From positions 62,001 through 126,000 of the forward strand of contig JBKECP010000019.1 of assembly GCA_047974765.1 (NCBI GenBank): a stretch of 64,000 bases of DNA, given 5' to 3'. The position numbers were made by a program, and so were the translations under genes. This document shows, in pieces, positions 40,485-50,400 of this stretch. Under the pieces are notes generated by a model that saw nothing but the letters and a program-made list of their open reading frames with translations, made no database searches and had not been told where the DNA came from. Each line of letters starts with the position of its first letter. Positions within the stretch are counted from its first letter, which is position 1. The stretch comes from JBKECP01 sp047974765. GTDB taxonomy: Bacteria; Pseudomonadota; Gammaproteobacteria; Pseudomonadales; Halieaceae.

Positions 40485-41953
40485 CAGGTGTCTCCTTCCA
40501 GTTGTGGCCGTCGCTGGTGCCAGTCACTCGCCTGCTGGTAGCGGTGAGCAACATTCAACAGCCGGGCCTCATCAAAATGTCGACCGATCAGTTGCAGGCC
40601 AACCGGGCGGTCACTGACAAACCCGGCTGGCAGTGATATACCCGGCAAGCCAGCCAGATTGACAGCTAGGGTGTATACATCCTCCAGATACATGGCCACC
40701 GGGTCATCGCTTTTGGCGCCCATGGGAAAAGCCGGACCGGGTGTGGTTGGGCCGGCGATGATATCAACAGATTCAAAAGCATCGAGAAAATCCTGGCGGA
40801 TCAGCCGACGGGCGCGTTGGGCCTTTTTGTAGTAGGCATCGTAGTAGCCCGCAGAAAGCGCATAGGTGCCCACCAGAATGCGACGCTTGACCTCCTCGCC
40901 AAAACCTTCTTCGCGGGTGCGGGTATAAAGGTCGTGCAAGTCTGCCGGTTCGGCGCAGCGGTGACCATAGCGTACGCCATCGTAACGTGACAGGTTGGTG
41001 GAGGCTTCAGCCGGGGCAATAATATAGTAGGTGGGAATTGTCAGATGGGTGTGGGCTAACGATATCTCCACCAGACTGGCCCCCTGTTTTTCCAGTTCGG
41101 TCAGTGCTGTCCGAACAGTCTGATCGGTGGCGGTATCCAGACCTTTGCCAAAATACTCTTTGGGCAGGCCGATGCGCAGGCCCGCCAGGGGTGTGTTGAG
41201 GTTGGCACTGTAATCGGGAACGCCCTGGTTGGCCGAAGTGGAATCCTGTGGGTCGTAGCCAGCCATTGCCGCCAGCAGCAGGGCGCAGTCTTCGGCGCTG
41301 CGAGCCATCGGGCCAGCCTGATCCAGTGATGAGGCATAGGCCACGATACCCAGGCGGGAGATACGTCCATACGTTGGTTTGAGCCCGGTAATACCAGTGA
41401 AGGCGGCGGGCTGACGGATGGAGCCGCCGGTATCGGTACCCGTTGCCGCTGGTGCCAGCGCAGCGGCAACAGCGGCCGCAGAGCCACCGGAGGAGCCGCC
41501 GGGCACACAGTCGGTCCGCCAGGGGTTGCGGCTGGGACCGTAGAAGCTGGTCTCATTGGAGGAACCCATGGCGAATTCATCCATATTGGTCTTGCCAAGC
41601 ATAACGGTGCCAGCGGCCTTCAGGCGCTGAATAACAGTGGCGTCATAGGGCGGTATAAAATTGTCCAGCATGCGCGATGCGCAGCTGGTGCGCACGCCAG
41701 TGGTGCAAAAAATATCCTTATGGGCCAGTGGGATACCGGTCAATGAACCGCCCTGGCCAGTGGCCAGCAGGGCATCAGCGGCAGCGGCTTCAGTCAGCGC
41801 CTGTTCTTCGGTGACGGTGATAAAGCTGTTGAGCTGTCCATCCAGCCGGGCAATCCGCGCCAGCAAATAACGGGTCAGCTCGGTGCTTGAAAACTGTTTT
41901 TCGCGCAGTCCCTTGGCGAGCTGGGCGATTGTCTGCGTGTGCAGGCTTGGCAT
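40484..41953 (-). CDS. gatA: Asp-tRNA(Asn)/Glu-tRNA(Gln) amidotransferase subunit A
   Basis: 489 residues of the amidase-signature family, releasing ammonia from glutamine. The Ser-cisSer-Lys triad is represented by Lys in 'IPLAHKDIFCTTGV' and the two serines in 'PGGSSGGSAAAVAAALAP'. It is the middle gene of gatC-A-B, 55 bp after gatC and overlapping gatB. Confidence 0.97.
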   Translation of the reverse strand: MPSLHTQTIAQLAKGLREKQFSSTELTRYLLARIARLDGQLNSFITVTEEQALTEAAAADALLATGQGGSLTGIPLAHKDIFCTTGVRTSCASRMLDNFIPPYDATVIQRLKAAGTVMLGKTNMDEFAMGSSNETSFYGPSRNPWRTDCVPGGSSGGSAAAVAAALAPAATGTDTGGSIRQPAAFTGITGLKPTYGRISRLGIVAYASSLDQAGPMARSAEDCALLLAAMAGYDPQDSTSANQGVPDYSANLNTPLAGLRIGLPKEYFGKGLDTATDQTVRTALTELEKQGASLVEISLAHTHLTIPTYYIIAPAEASTNLSRYDGVRYGHRCAEPADLHDLYTRTREEGFGEEVKRRILVGTYALSAGYYDAYYKKAQRARRLIRQDFLDAFESVDIIAGPTTPGPAFPMGAKSDDPVAMYLEDVYTLAVNLAGLPGISLPAGFVSDRPVGLQLIGRHFDEARLLNVAHRYQQASDWHQRRPQLEGDT

Positions 41954-42008
41954 AAATCAGATCCTGGGTAGGGTGAGGCGTCTGTTCAATAAGGTCTTTT
42001 GACAGGTG

Positions 42009-42338
42009 CTACTCAATGACTTTGGGAACCAGATACAGGCCTTCGGCGGTAGCGGGTGCAATGGTCTGGAATGCTTCGCGCTGGTTGATTTCGGTCACTT
42101 CATCCGGGCGCAGTGTCTGGATGGCATCGAGTGGGTTAGCCATTGGCTCAACGTCGGTAATAGCCGCTGCCTTGAGAGTGTCGACCATGGCCAGTATGCT
42201 GCTGAAACGGTGAGCAACATCCTCCAGCTGATTTTCATCGATACGAATCCGGGCCAGTTCGGCTATGTCGGCAATGGCTGCCGGGTCGATAGTTGGTCCT
42301 GCCGATTCACCTGCTTTACTTGGTATTTCATCTGGCAT
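42009..42338 (-). CDS. gatC: Asp-tRNA(Asn)/Glu-tRNA(Gln) amidotransferase subunit C
   Basis: 109 residues; the small subunit that wraps the GatA-GatB interface. 'DIAELARIRIDENQLEDVAH' and 'VEPMANPLDAIQTLRPDEV' are the family hallmarks; the first 15 residues are a non-conserved extension. First gene of the operon, divergent from mreB with a 262-bp spacer. Confidence 0.93.
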   Translation of the reverse strand: MPDEIPSKAGESAGPTIDPAAIADIAELARIRIDENQLEDVAHRFSSILAMVDTLKAAAITDVEPMANPLDAIQTLRPDEVTEINQREAFQTIAPATAEGLYLVPKVIE

Positions 42339-42600
42339 GAGGGGGATAATCCTGGTTTGTGGCTGGGGGTGGGGCTGCCAGCTGCTCTGTCAATTGCTAC
42401 GGGGAGCGTAAACTTATCATATTTGCGCCTTGCTCAAAAACCCGGCGATTGGTAGAGTTGCCGGATTGTTTTAGATGCCGAAACAGCAGGTATGCCGCAC
42501 CGGATTCTAGGCAGTTCTCGGCCGGGAGGCGGCAGCCTGTGCTGCATGGCCCAATTCAGGGCAACGCTTTCCCGTAGTATTCACAAGGTAGTTAATCCTG

Positions 42601-43638
42601 ATGCTGAAAAAATTGCGCGGCGTGTTCTCTAATGATCTTTCCATAGATCTGGGCACGGCCAATACGCTTATCTACGTGCGGGACAAGGGAATTGTCCTGG
42701 ACGAACCCTCAGTGGTTGCCATTCGTATGCACAATGGCCAAAAAACCATTGAGGCAGTGGGTACCGAAGCCAAGCGTATGCTGGGCCGTACCCCGGGTAA
42801 TATCACGGCAATTCGTCCATTGAAAGACGGTGTTATCGCTGATTTTCAGGTGACTGAAAAAATGCTCCAGCGCTTTATTGCCCGTGTGCATGAAAGCCGC
42901 TTTATCCGTCCCAGCCCCCGTGTGCTGGTTTGTGTGCCCTGTATGTCAACCCAGGTTGAACGCCGTGCTATACGTGAGTCGGCCATCAGTGCCGGAGCCC
43001 GCGAAGTGCGTTTGATTGAAGAACCGATGGCCGCTGCTATCGGTGCGGGTCTGGATGTTGAAGAAGCCACCGGTTGTATGGTGGTGGATGTGGGTGGTGG
43101 CACTACGGAAATTGCCATTATTTCCCTTAATGGCGTGGTGTATCGTGATTCTGTGCGCATAGGTGGTGACCGTTTTGACGAGGCAATTGTCTCTCATGTG
43201 CGCCGCCGCTATGGCAGCCTGATTGGCGATGCCACTGCTGAGCGTATCAAGCAGGAAATAGGCTGTGCTTATTCCGGCAGTGAGCTGCGCGAGATTGATG
43301 TACGGGGCCGCAATCTGGCGGAGGGCGTACCGCGCAGCTTTACACTTAACAGTGATGAGATTCTTGAGGCTTTGCAGGATCCACTGCAATCCATTGTACA
43401 GTCAGTCAAGCTGGCGCTGGAACAGTCGCCACCGGAGTTGGCGGCGGATATTGCCGAAAGCGGCATTGTGCTGACCGGTGGAGGTGCCCTGCTGCGTGAT
43501 CTTGACCGGATGATTTCGGAAGAGACCGGTCTGCCGGTGATTGTGGCAGATGATCCGCTTACCTGTGTTGCCCGTGGTGGTGGCCGTGCAATGGAGCGAA
43601 TGGACCGGCATACTATCGACCTGCTATCTACCGAATAA
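42601..43638 (+). CDS. mreB: MreB, rod-shape-determining actin homologue
   Basis: 345 residues. The actin-fold phosphate loops 'LSIDLGTANTLIYV' and 'VVDVGGGTTEIAI' and the adenosine motif 'GIVLTGGGALLRDLD' are all present. MreB filaments under the inner membrane direct the rod-shape elongation machinery with MreC, MreD, RodA and PBP2. Divergent from gatC. A 7-bp hairpin in the 50-bp gap to mreC may limit expression of the next gene. Confidence 0.98.
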   Translation: MLKKLRGVFSNDLSIDLGTANTLIYVRDKGIVLDEPSVVAIRMHNGQKTIEAVGTEAKRMLGRTPGNITAIRPLKDGVIADFQVTEKMLQRFIARVHESRFIRPSPRVLVCVPCMSTQVERRAIRESAISAGAREVRLIEEPMAAAIGAGLDVEEATGCMVVDVGGGTTEIAIISLNGVVYRDSVRIGGDRFDEAIVSHVRRRYGSLIGDATAERIKQEIGCAYSGSELREIDVRGRNLAEGVPRSFTLNSDEILEALQDPLQSIVQSVKLALEQSPPELAADIAESGIVLTGGGALLRDLDRMISEETGLPVIVADDPLTCVARGGGRAMERMDRHTIDLLSTE

Positions 43639-43657
43639 ATCGCACCGGAGAAACGGG

Positions 43658-43691
43658 CTATGCCTTGCACGGGGCATAGGGAGTCGATATC
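43658..43691 (+). promoter_or_regulatory. Hairpin over the mreC ribosome binding site, with a non-standard start codon
   Basis: CTATGCC (43658-43664) pairs perfectly with GGCATAG (43673-43679). The 3' arm overlaps the ribosome binding site AGGGAG (43678-43683). Five bases later comes ATC (43689-43691), the first codon of the conserved MreC N-terminus 'IKPLFVK'. No ATG or GTG occurs between the in-frame stop at 43677 and the TTG at 43743. This looks like deliberate low-efficiency initiation. Confidence 0.5.
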
Positions 43692-44537
43692 AAGCCCTTA
43701 TTCGTTAAAGAATCCCATCTGGGACTGCGCATACTGCTGACCTTGCTGATCGTGGCCGGTCTGGTCACGGCTGATTACTGGCTCAATAGCCTGCAGCGCA
43801 CCCGCGCTTTGCTTGATACCCTGGTTGTGCCGGTTTATTGGGCGGCGGATATTCCAGGCCGTCTGGGTGAATGGCAGGATGAGCACCTTGTTTCCCGGGA
43901 TATCCTGCAGGGTGAAAATGAACGTCTGCGTCATGAAAACCTGATTCTTGAAGGCCGCAGCCAGCAAATGGCCTCTTTGCAGGCTGAAAATACTCGCCTG
44001 CGGGCACTGCTCAATTCCTCAGCTTTACTGCGTGACGATGTGATGGTTGCTGAGTTGATCGGTGTGTCGCCAGATCCGGTGCGCCAGCAGGTTGTGCTCA
44101 ATAAGGGCCGTAGTGATGGTGTTTATATCGGTCAGCCACTGATCGACGCCAACGGCCTGATGGGGCAAGTGGTGGAGGTGAGTGCGCTGACTTCCCGGGT
44201 ATTGCTGATTACCGATGCTACTCATGCTCTGCCGGTGCAGATCAATCGCAATGGTGTGCGTGCCATTGCCGAGGGTAGTGGCAGTCTGAGTAGTCTTGAA
44301 ATTCACCATGTTTCGGTGACCACCGATATTCAGGAGGGCGATCTGCTGGTCAGCTCCGGTCTGGGCGGACGCTTTCCTGTGGGCTATCCGGTCGCGGTGA
44401 TTGCCACCGTTGAACGCGACCCTGGTCAGACATTCGCCCGGATTATTGCCAGACCAACAGCCGCGCTTGATCGCAGCCGTCATGTATTACTGGTCTTTAG
44501 TGCTGATCCGTCGGCGGAGTCTGGTAATGGCCAATAG
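43689..44537 (+). CDS. mreC: MreC, periplasmic cell-shape protein
   Basis: A short cytoplasmic N-terminus and one transmembrane helix ('LRILLTLLIVAGLVTADYWL') precede a coiled coil (about residues 65-105 from the ATC start; 'ENERLRHENLILEGRSQQM'). The periplasmic beta-barrel MreC domain extends to about 265. It organises the elongasome with MreB and MreD. The start is the problem: the first ATG/GTG/TTG codon is TTG 43743, which would cut away half of the membrane helix and has no ribosome binding site. The protein-like frame begins at 'IKPLFVKESHLG' (43689), with AGGGAG five bases upstream. I therefore place the start at ATC 43689 (282 residues); the alternative at 43743 gives 264. The gene identity is certain, the start is not. 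Confidence 0.9.
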   Translation: MKPLFVKESHLGLRILLTLLIVAGLVTADYWLNSLQRTRALLDTLVVPVYWAADIPGRLGEWQDEHLVSRDILQGENERLRHENLILEGRSQQMASLQAENTRLRALLNSSALLRDDVMVAELIGVSPDPVRQQVVLNKGRSDGVYIGQPLIDANGLMGQVVEVSALTSRVLLITDATHALPVQINRNGVRAIAEGSGSLSSLEIHHVSVTTDIQEGDLLVSSGLGGRFPVGYPVAVIATVERDPGQTFARIIARPTAALDRSRHVLLVFSADPSAESGNGQ

Positions 44538-45012
44538 CAATAGCGGTTACTGGCTGATCTTGCTTACCCTGTTTTTTGCCGCTGTACTGGCGGTGCTGCC
44601 TTTACCTCAGTGGCTGATCTGGGCGCGCCCCGAATGGATGGCCCTGGTATTGATCTACTGGTGTATTGCATTGCCTCACCGGGTTGGTGTGGTGGTGGCG
44701 ATCATTGCCGGTATTGCGATGGATCTGCTCGAAGGTGCCCTGCTGGGTCAAAATACCTTTGCGCTGGCAGTGGTTGCACTATTGTCAGTATCACTTTATC
44801 AGCGTTTGCGGGTATTCAGCCTGTGGCAGCAGTCGGCCATTGTTTTTTTACTGATAGGCGTACACCAGCTGGTTTGCCAGTGGGTACAGACGATCGAGGG
44901 AGTTGGCACCGGTACCTTGCTGGTGTTGTTGCCCGCCGCCAGTAGTGCTCTGTTATGGCCGGTGATACTGCATATTTTGCGCACCTTGCGGCGCTATTAT
45001 CAGGTGGCCTAG
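44527..45012 (+). CDS. mreD: MreD, cell-shape membrane protein
   Basis: 161 residues with five predicted transmembrane helices; 'PLPQWLIWARPEWMALVLIY' and 'GIAMDLLEGALLGQNTFAL' are MreD hallmarks. It is a partner of MreC in the elongation complex. Start ATG 44527 has GGAG seven bases upstream and overlaps the mreC end by 11 bp; the frame is open further upstream only through mreC. Confidence 0.93.
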   Translation: MANSNSGYWLILLTLFFAAVLAVLPLPQWLIWARPEWMALVLIYWCIALPHRVGVVVAIIAGIAMDLLEGALLGQNTFALAVVALLSVSLYQRLRVFSLWQQSAIVFLLIGVHQLVCQWVQTIEGVGTGTLLVLLPAASSALLWPVILHILRTLRRYYQVA

Positions 45013-45644
45013 TGGGCGACATGGCAGGTAGCCCAGCACATCGTCTGATTCTGGCTTCGGCCTCACCCCGGCGGTTTGAACTGCTGCGTCAAATTGGTGT
45101 CCAGGCTACTGTGCAAGCTGCCGATATTGATGAAACGCCACTGTCCGGGGAAGCTCCCTCTGATTATGTTTTACGCATGGCTCGCAATAAAGCACATGCC
45201 GTCGCCGCTGGTGCCGACACCCATACTGTGGTGTTGGCTGCTGATACAACGGTGGTTATTGATGGTGATGTGCTGGGTAAGCCGGTCGATTATATGGACG
45301 CACTGGCAATGCTGGCACGCCTGAGTGGTCGCACTCATGAAGTGATGACGGCAGTTTGTGTGGTGACCGAAGGTCGTGTTGAAGATATTCAGGTTACAAC
45401 GAAAGTTAGCTTTGCCAATCTCAATAGGGCCTTGTGTGAAGCTTATCTGGCTACGGATGAACCCTGGGATAAAGCCGGTGCTTACGGTATTCAGGGCATG
45501 GGAGCCATATTGGTGAGCGCTATCGAAGGCAGTTACAGTAACGTGGTGGGGCTGCCTTTGAGTGAATGTTGGCATTTGCTGTCAGCGTGTGGTGTGCAAA
45601 CGGGCCTGCAGTTATTGACAGCTATGACCGGGGATCAGGAGTGA
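45012..45644 (+). CDS. maf: Maf-family nucleotide pyrophosphatase
   Basis: 210 residues. 'LILASASPRRFELLRQIG' is the Maf signature, with 'ADTTVVIDGDVLGKP' and 'DKAGAYGIQGMGAILV'. Maf proteins hydrolyse dTTP, UTP or modified nucleotides and have been linked to septum control. Start is probably the GTG at 45012 (AGGTGG upstream, overlapping the mreD stop); ATG 45021 is the alternative. Overlaps the rng start by 4 bp. Confidence 0.93.
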   Translation: MGDMAGSPAHRLILASASPRRFELLRQIGVQATVQAADIDETPLSGEAPSDYVLRMARNKAHAVAAGADTHTVVLAADTTVVIDGDVLGKPVDYMDALAMLARLSGRTHEVMTAVCVVTEGRVEDIQVTTKVSFANLNRALCEAYLATDEPWDKAGAYGIQGMGAILVSAIEGSYSNVVGLPLSECWHLLSACGVQTGLQLLTAMTGDQE

Positions 45645-47119
45645 GTGAAGAAATACTCGTCAATGTAACACCGATGGAAACCCGTGTGGCGGTGGTTGAA
45701 AACGGTGCCACCCAGGATATTCATATTGAACGCAGTCTGAGCCGTGGTATTGCAGGCAATATTTATCTGGGCAAGGTAGTACGTGTGCTACCTGGTATGC
45801 AGGCTGCTTTTGTCGATATCGGTACCGAGCGTGCCAGCTTTATCCATGTTGCCGATATTGTTCCCCTTGACGACAGGGGGCGAGAGGATCATGCCCGCCA
45901 GAGTGATGAAATTCGCAATTACCTGCACGAAGGTAAAAAAGTGGTGGTGCAGGTCACCAAGGAACCTATCGGTACCAAGGGCGCACGCATGACAATGCAA
46001 TTGTCAGTGAGTTCCCGTTATCTGGTTTTTATGCCGCAAACTGACCATGTTGGTATTTCCCAGCGCATTGACGATACGCAGGAGCGCAGCCGTTTGCAGC
46101 AGGTTTTTGCCCAGGCACTGGCTCAGGAGGAAATGACCGGCAGTGGCGGCTATATTTTGCGCACTGCTGCCGAGGGTGTCGGGGTGGCTGAGTTGTCTGC
46201 TGACCTGCGTTTTCTGGGGCGCTTGTGGGCAGCGGTAACACGGCGCACTAAAAGTGCGAACAAGCCTCAGCTGTTGTACGAAGATCTACCCCTGCACTTG
46301 CGCACAGTGCGGGATCTGGCCCGGCCGGGTGTGGAGCGAATCCGTGTTGACAGCCAGGAAAGCTATACGGCGCTATTGGCTTTTTGTACTGAATATGTAC
46401 CGGAGGTGGCCGAGCTGCTTGAGTGCTACCGGGGCGAGCGGCCACTGTTTGATTTGCACGGTGTGGAAGAAGAAATCCAGCGGGCATTAACACGCAAGGT
46501 TGATCTCAAATCCGGTGGTTATCTGATTATTGACCAGACTGAAGCAATGACCACCATCGACGTTAATACCGGCTCTTTTGTTGGTCGTCGCAATCTGGAA
46601 GAAACTATTTTCAAGACTAACCTGGAGGCGGCTACAGCGCTTGCCCGCCAACTGCGGCTGCGCAATCTCGGTGGCATTGTTATCATCGATTTTATTGATA
46701 TGGAAGATGCCGAGCATCGTCGGCAGGTGCAGCGCACTTTTGAAAAGGCGATGGCGCGGGACCCCGCCCGCAATAAAATTACCGGTGTATCCGAGCTGGG
46801 TCTGATCGAGATGACCCGCAAGCGGACCAGGGATAGTCTGGAGCATATCCTGTGTGAGGATTGCCCTGTTTGTCAGGGGCGCGGTGTGCTCAAAACAGCC
46901 GAAACAGTCTGCTACGAAATATTCCGTGAAATACTGCGCGATGCCCGGGCTTATGACAACAGTGAGCTGGCAGTACTTGCCGGGCAGTCAGTGGTTGACC
47001 GGCTGCTGGATGAAGAGTCTGCCAATGTGGCAGATCTCGAGGAGTTTTCGGGCAAGACAATCAGTTTTCGGGTGGAACCCAATTATAGTCAGGAACAGTT
47101 TGATATTGTGTTGTTGTAG
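45641..47119 (+). CDS. rng: Ribonuclease G
   Basis: This 492-residue endoribonuclease processes 16S rRNA 5' ends and some mRNAs. An N-terminal S1 domain (about 35-125), the catalytic DNase I-like domain with 'MTTIDVNTGSFVGRRNLEET' (metal-binding Asp residues) and 'GGIVIIDFIDMEDAEHRRQV' are followed by the zinc-link 'CEDCPVCQGRG'. There is no long C-terminal scaffold, so it is RNase G rather than RNase E. Start is GTG 45641, overlapping maf, with GGGGA six bases upstream. Last gene of mreBCD-maf-rng. Confidence 0.96.
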   Translation: MSEEILVNVTPMETRVAVVENGATQDIHIERSLSRGIAGNIYLGKVVRVLPGMQAAFVDIGTERASFIHVADIVPLDDRGREDHARQSDEIRNYLHEGKKVVVQVTKEPIGTKGARMTMQLSVSSRYLVFMPQTDHVGISQRIDDTQERSRLQQVFAQALAQEEMTGSGGYILRTAAEGVGVAELSADLRFLGRLWAAVTRRTKSANKPQLLYEDLPLHLRTVRDLARPGVERIRVDSQESYTALLAFCTEYVPEVAELLECYRGERPLFDLHGVEEEIQRALTRKVDLKSGGYLIIDQTEAMTTIDVNTGSFVGRRNLEETIFKTNLEAATALARQLRLRNLGGIVIIDFIDMEDAEHRRQVQRTFEKAMARDPARNKITGVSELGLIEMTRKRTRDSLEHILCEDCPVCQGRGVLKTAETVCYEIFREILRDARAYDNSELAVLAGQSVVDRLLDEESANVADLEEFSGKTISFRVEPNYSQEQFDIVLL

Positions 47120-47424
47120 CTATTGAGTACAGGCAAAGGTAGCGCTTGAAGCACAGGGAAATCAGCCTGTTTCCACTGGTGTTTTAAGAGCGTGCAATCA
47201 GGCAGGTGGTTTCTTTGATGGCAGTTTAATATTAACTCGGCAGACATTTAGCGAGTTAATTCGCGTGCATGGATGTATCGCCGCTGACTCCTGGCCAGCG
47301 TGAGCCCGCTAAAATCAAGGGATTTTGCAAGTTCCGCCGATTTAAGCGGGCGACCATCAAATAGTGAAGGATTCATCTATTTGATGGCAGCTTATAATGT
47401 TTAGCTCACCGTAGGGATACCGTA
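47120..47424. other. 305-bp spacer upstream of yhdP with several hairpins
   Basis: No ORF. Inverted repeats: ATTAACTCG-N12-CGAGTTAAT (47231-47260) and CCATCAAATAG-N12-CTATTTGATGG (47354-47387, an 11-bp perfect stem), plus a longer imperfect one with CCCGCT/AGCGGG arms between them. TTTGATGGCAG occurs twice (47214-47224 and 47380-47390) in direct orientation. The ACTCGGC..GAGTTA hairpin resembles one in the element at 556-578. The region probably holds the rng 3' end and the yhdP promoter. Confidence 0.5.
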
Positions 47425-50400
47425 ATGAGCGGGTGCGCAGCGCCTGAGAGACAAGTAATGGAACACGTCTTTTTACACAGGTTGGCACGTACACTTTGGT
47501 GTGCGTTGCTTATCAGCATTGTAGTATTGGCATGCTATGTCAGTCTTGGCCGCCTGCTGGTTGCTGCTGTTGATGATTATCAGGCAGAGATTGTCGATTA
47601 CCTTAATCAGCGTTTGCCTTTTGATATCAGTGCCGACAACGTTGAAGGTCGATGGCGTTTCTTTAGTCCGGAGCTGGTGCTTAAAGGTTTGCAGTTACAT
47701 TTTCCCAATGAAGCGCCTGTGCTGGCACTGGCGGAGGGGCGATTGCGCCTGGATATATTGCGCAGTCTGCGCCTGCAAAGTTTGCAGGCCAGCAGGATTC
47801 ATCTGGGAGCGCTTGATCTGCCATTGACGATGGACACTGATGGCCGTTTTTATTTGACAGGATTTTCCAGCAGTAGCCACAACAGTCAGAAGCAATGGTT
47901 ACAGGACTTGCTGCTTAATATTGAACAATTGTCTCTGGATGATCATCGCATCACCCTTCGTTTTCCTTCGGGCCAGGAGCAGATACTCAATCTTGATTTG
48001 ACGCTTTACCGTCAGGGCAGCCACCGCAATATTTCGGGGCATTTACAAGCACTCAAAACAGGTACCCTTATTCGTATAGAGGCTCAAACACTGGGTAATT
48101 TGTTTGATGCCGATACGGTTGAGGTTGATACCTATCTCAAACTTGAAGATGCCGATATCGACGCTTTGCTGGAGTGGTCTCCCGGTCTGCTTGCCTCCTT
48201 GCAGGCTCGCGGCAATGTTGATCTTGAGGGCTGGTTGCGCTGGCGTCACGGACAACCTGATATTGAACTGCGAATTAACAGCCTGGGTCTGCAATTGTCG
48301 GCTGACGATGCAAGCTGGGATATTCCACTGGATAAACTGGCGTTTTCGGCGGCTTTGCGAAGTGAGGATAATCGCCGTTCTCTTTATCTGTCTGATCTGT
48401 CGATGGCCTACGATGACATCGGGCTGGATGTTTCGCGTCTGCAAATGGACTACTGGAGTGATTCAATCCGCTTGCGGGCGCTCGACCTTCCACTGGCGCC
48501 TCTCAATTACTTGCTGAGTGAATCCCGTTTGGCCGGGCCGACATTAACCAGAGTATTGACCACACTTGACAGCCATGCCTGGTTGGAGCGGTTTGAGTTG
48601 AGCCTGGATGATATCCGTGAACCGAACCGTGGCTGGCAACTATCGGCCCGCTTTGATGATTTGAGTGTGCAGCCCTGGCGAGGGGCTCCGGGTATCAGTA
48701 ATGGCCGTGGTTTTGTCGAGCTGGAACCGGGACGGGGACAGCTGTTGCTCGACAGTGAACAGGTGAGTATGGATTTTCCCTCTGTTTATCATCACACACT
48801 GGATTTTGATGCGATTAATGCCACGCTTGATTTTGATTGGGACAGCCAGGCATTACTGCTTCGCAGTGGTTTAATTACAGCTCATGGCGAGGAGGGGGAG
48901 TCGCGGTCGATTTTTTCTCTGCATATTCCCTTTGCGCCGACACAGACAGGCATTGAAATGGATCTGCTGGTTGGCCTGCGTGATTCACAGGCACAGTATC
49001 GCAACAAATTTCTGCCTGCTGTACTTGATCCGCACTTGCTGCGCTGGCTGCAAAATAGCTTGCAGTCAGGGCTTGTGCACCAGGGTGCCTTTCTGTGGCG
49101 AGGCAGTTTGCAGCAGCGTGCAGAGCACTTGCGGACCGTGCAACTCTTTTTTGATGTCAGTGAAACACAGCTGCGCTATCAGCCTGACTGGCCGCCGTTG
49201 ACTGCCGTGCAGGGGCTGGTGCTGATTGATGACACCAATGTCAGTGTGTGGGCGGACAGCGCCCGCCTTTATCGCTCACATTTACAGAACCTGTCGGCGG
49301 AAGCCTGGCGTAATGAACGTCAGAAGATGCAGCTGGCGGTACGCGGTGCCATGTCGGGTGCCATGGCTGACGGATTGCAGCTGGTACAGGAATCGCCGTT
49401 GTCGCAGATGAGCGGTGATGTGTTTGATCGCTGGCAGGCTGATGGCAACCTGGATCTGACTCTGGATCTAAAGCTGGATCTGTCCCGCGACGGGCATGAA
49501 CCGCAAGTTGAGGTCAATGCTACGCTGGCTGATGTCGATCTGGATACGGGGCCGCTGGCGCTTGCCGTGGATGAACTGGCAGGTCAGGTGAGCTATCACA
49601 GTGAGCAGGGCTTTAACTCGAAGGGGCTCAAGGGGCGGCTTTGGGGAGAACCGTTAATGATTCAGCTTGGTCATGATCACCATGCAGGTGTGGCTGCTTC
49701 GGTTAATGCAGTACGTATTAACCTTGATACCACTGTGCCCGCAGATCACCTGCAGACCTGGCTTGGCTTGCCTCAGGACGTCCGTTTTGCCAGGGGAAGT
49801 ACGGCTGTTCAGGCCGTGTTGAAGATGGTGCCGGAATCAGCACCTACACTGCATGTAAACACTGATCTGAGCAACCTGGCCATAACGGCCCCCGTACCTT
49901 TTTATAAAACAGCCGCTGACAAACTGCCTTTATCCCTTGATGTGCAGCTGGCGCAGGATTTTACTCATCTCTCTTTGATGCTGGATGAACAGTTTGATAC
50001 GACATTGCTGTTTGACCGGCACTGGCAGCTGGAAGGAGGTGTTGTGGCCTTTAATGAGCGGGCAGGAACTGTGAATGCCGGTGAATTGCAATTGCTGGGC
50101 ACTATCGATGCCATTGCCATTGAACCCTGGCAACAGCTCTATCAGAAACTGGCTGGGAAGAAGCAATCTCAGCTGCCTGAGCGACCTGAATTGCGAATTG
50201 ATAAACTGCACATTGGTCAATTAAATATGCGCGCGTTGCAACTGCAAAACCTGACACTCAATGGGCGCATGTCATCAAAGACAGGACTTTCCCTCAGTAT
50301 CAGCAATCACTGGCTGGCAGGTGATTTGCAATTACAGGCTGATTATAAGCAGGGCAGTTTAAGTTTGTCGCACCTGTCTCTGGATGATTTATGGAAACTG

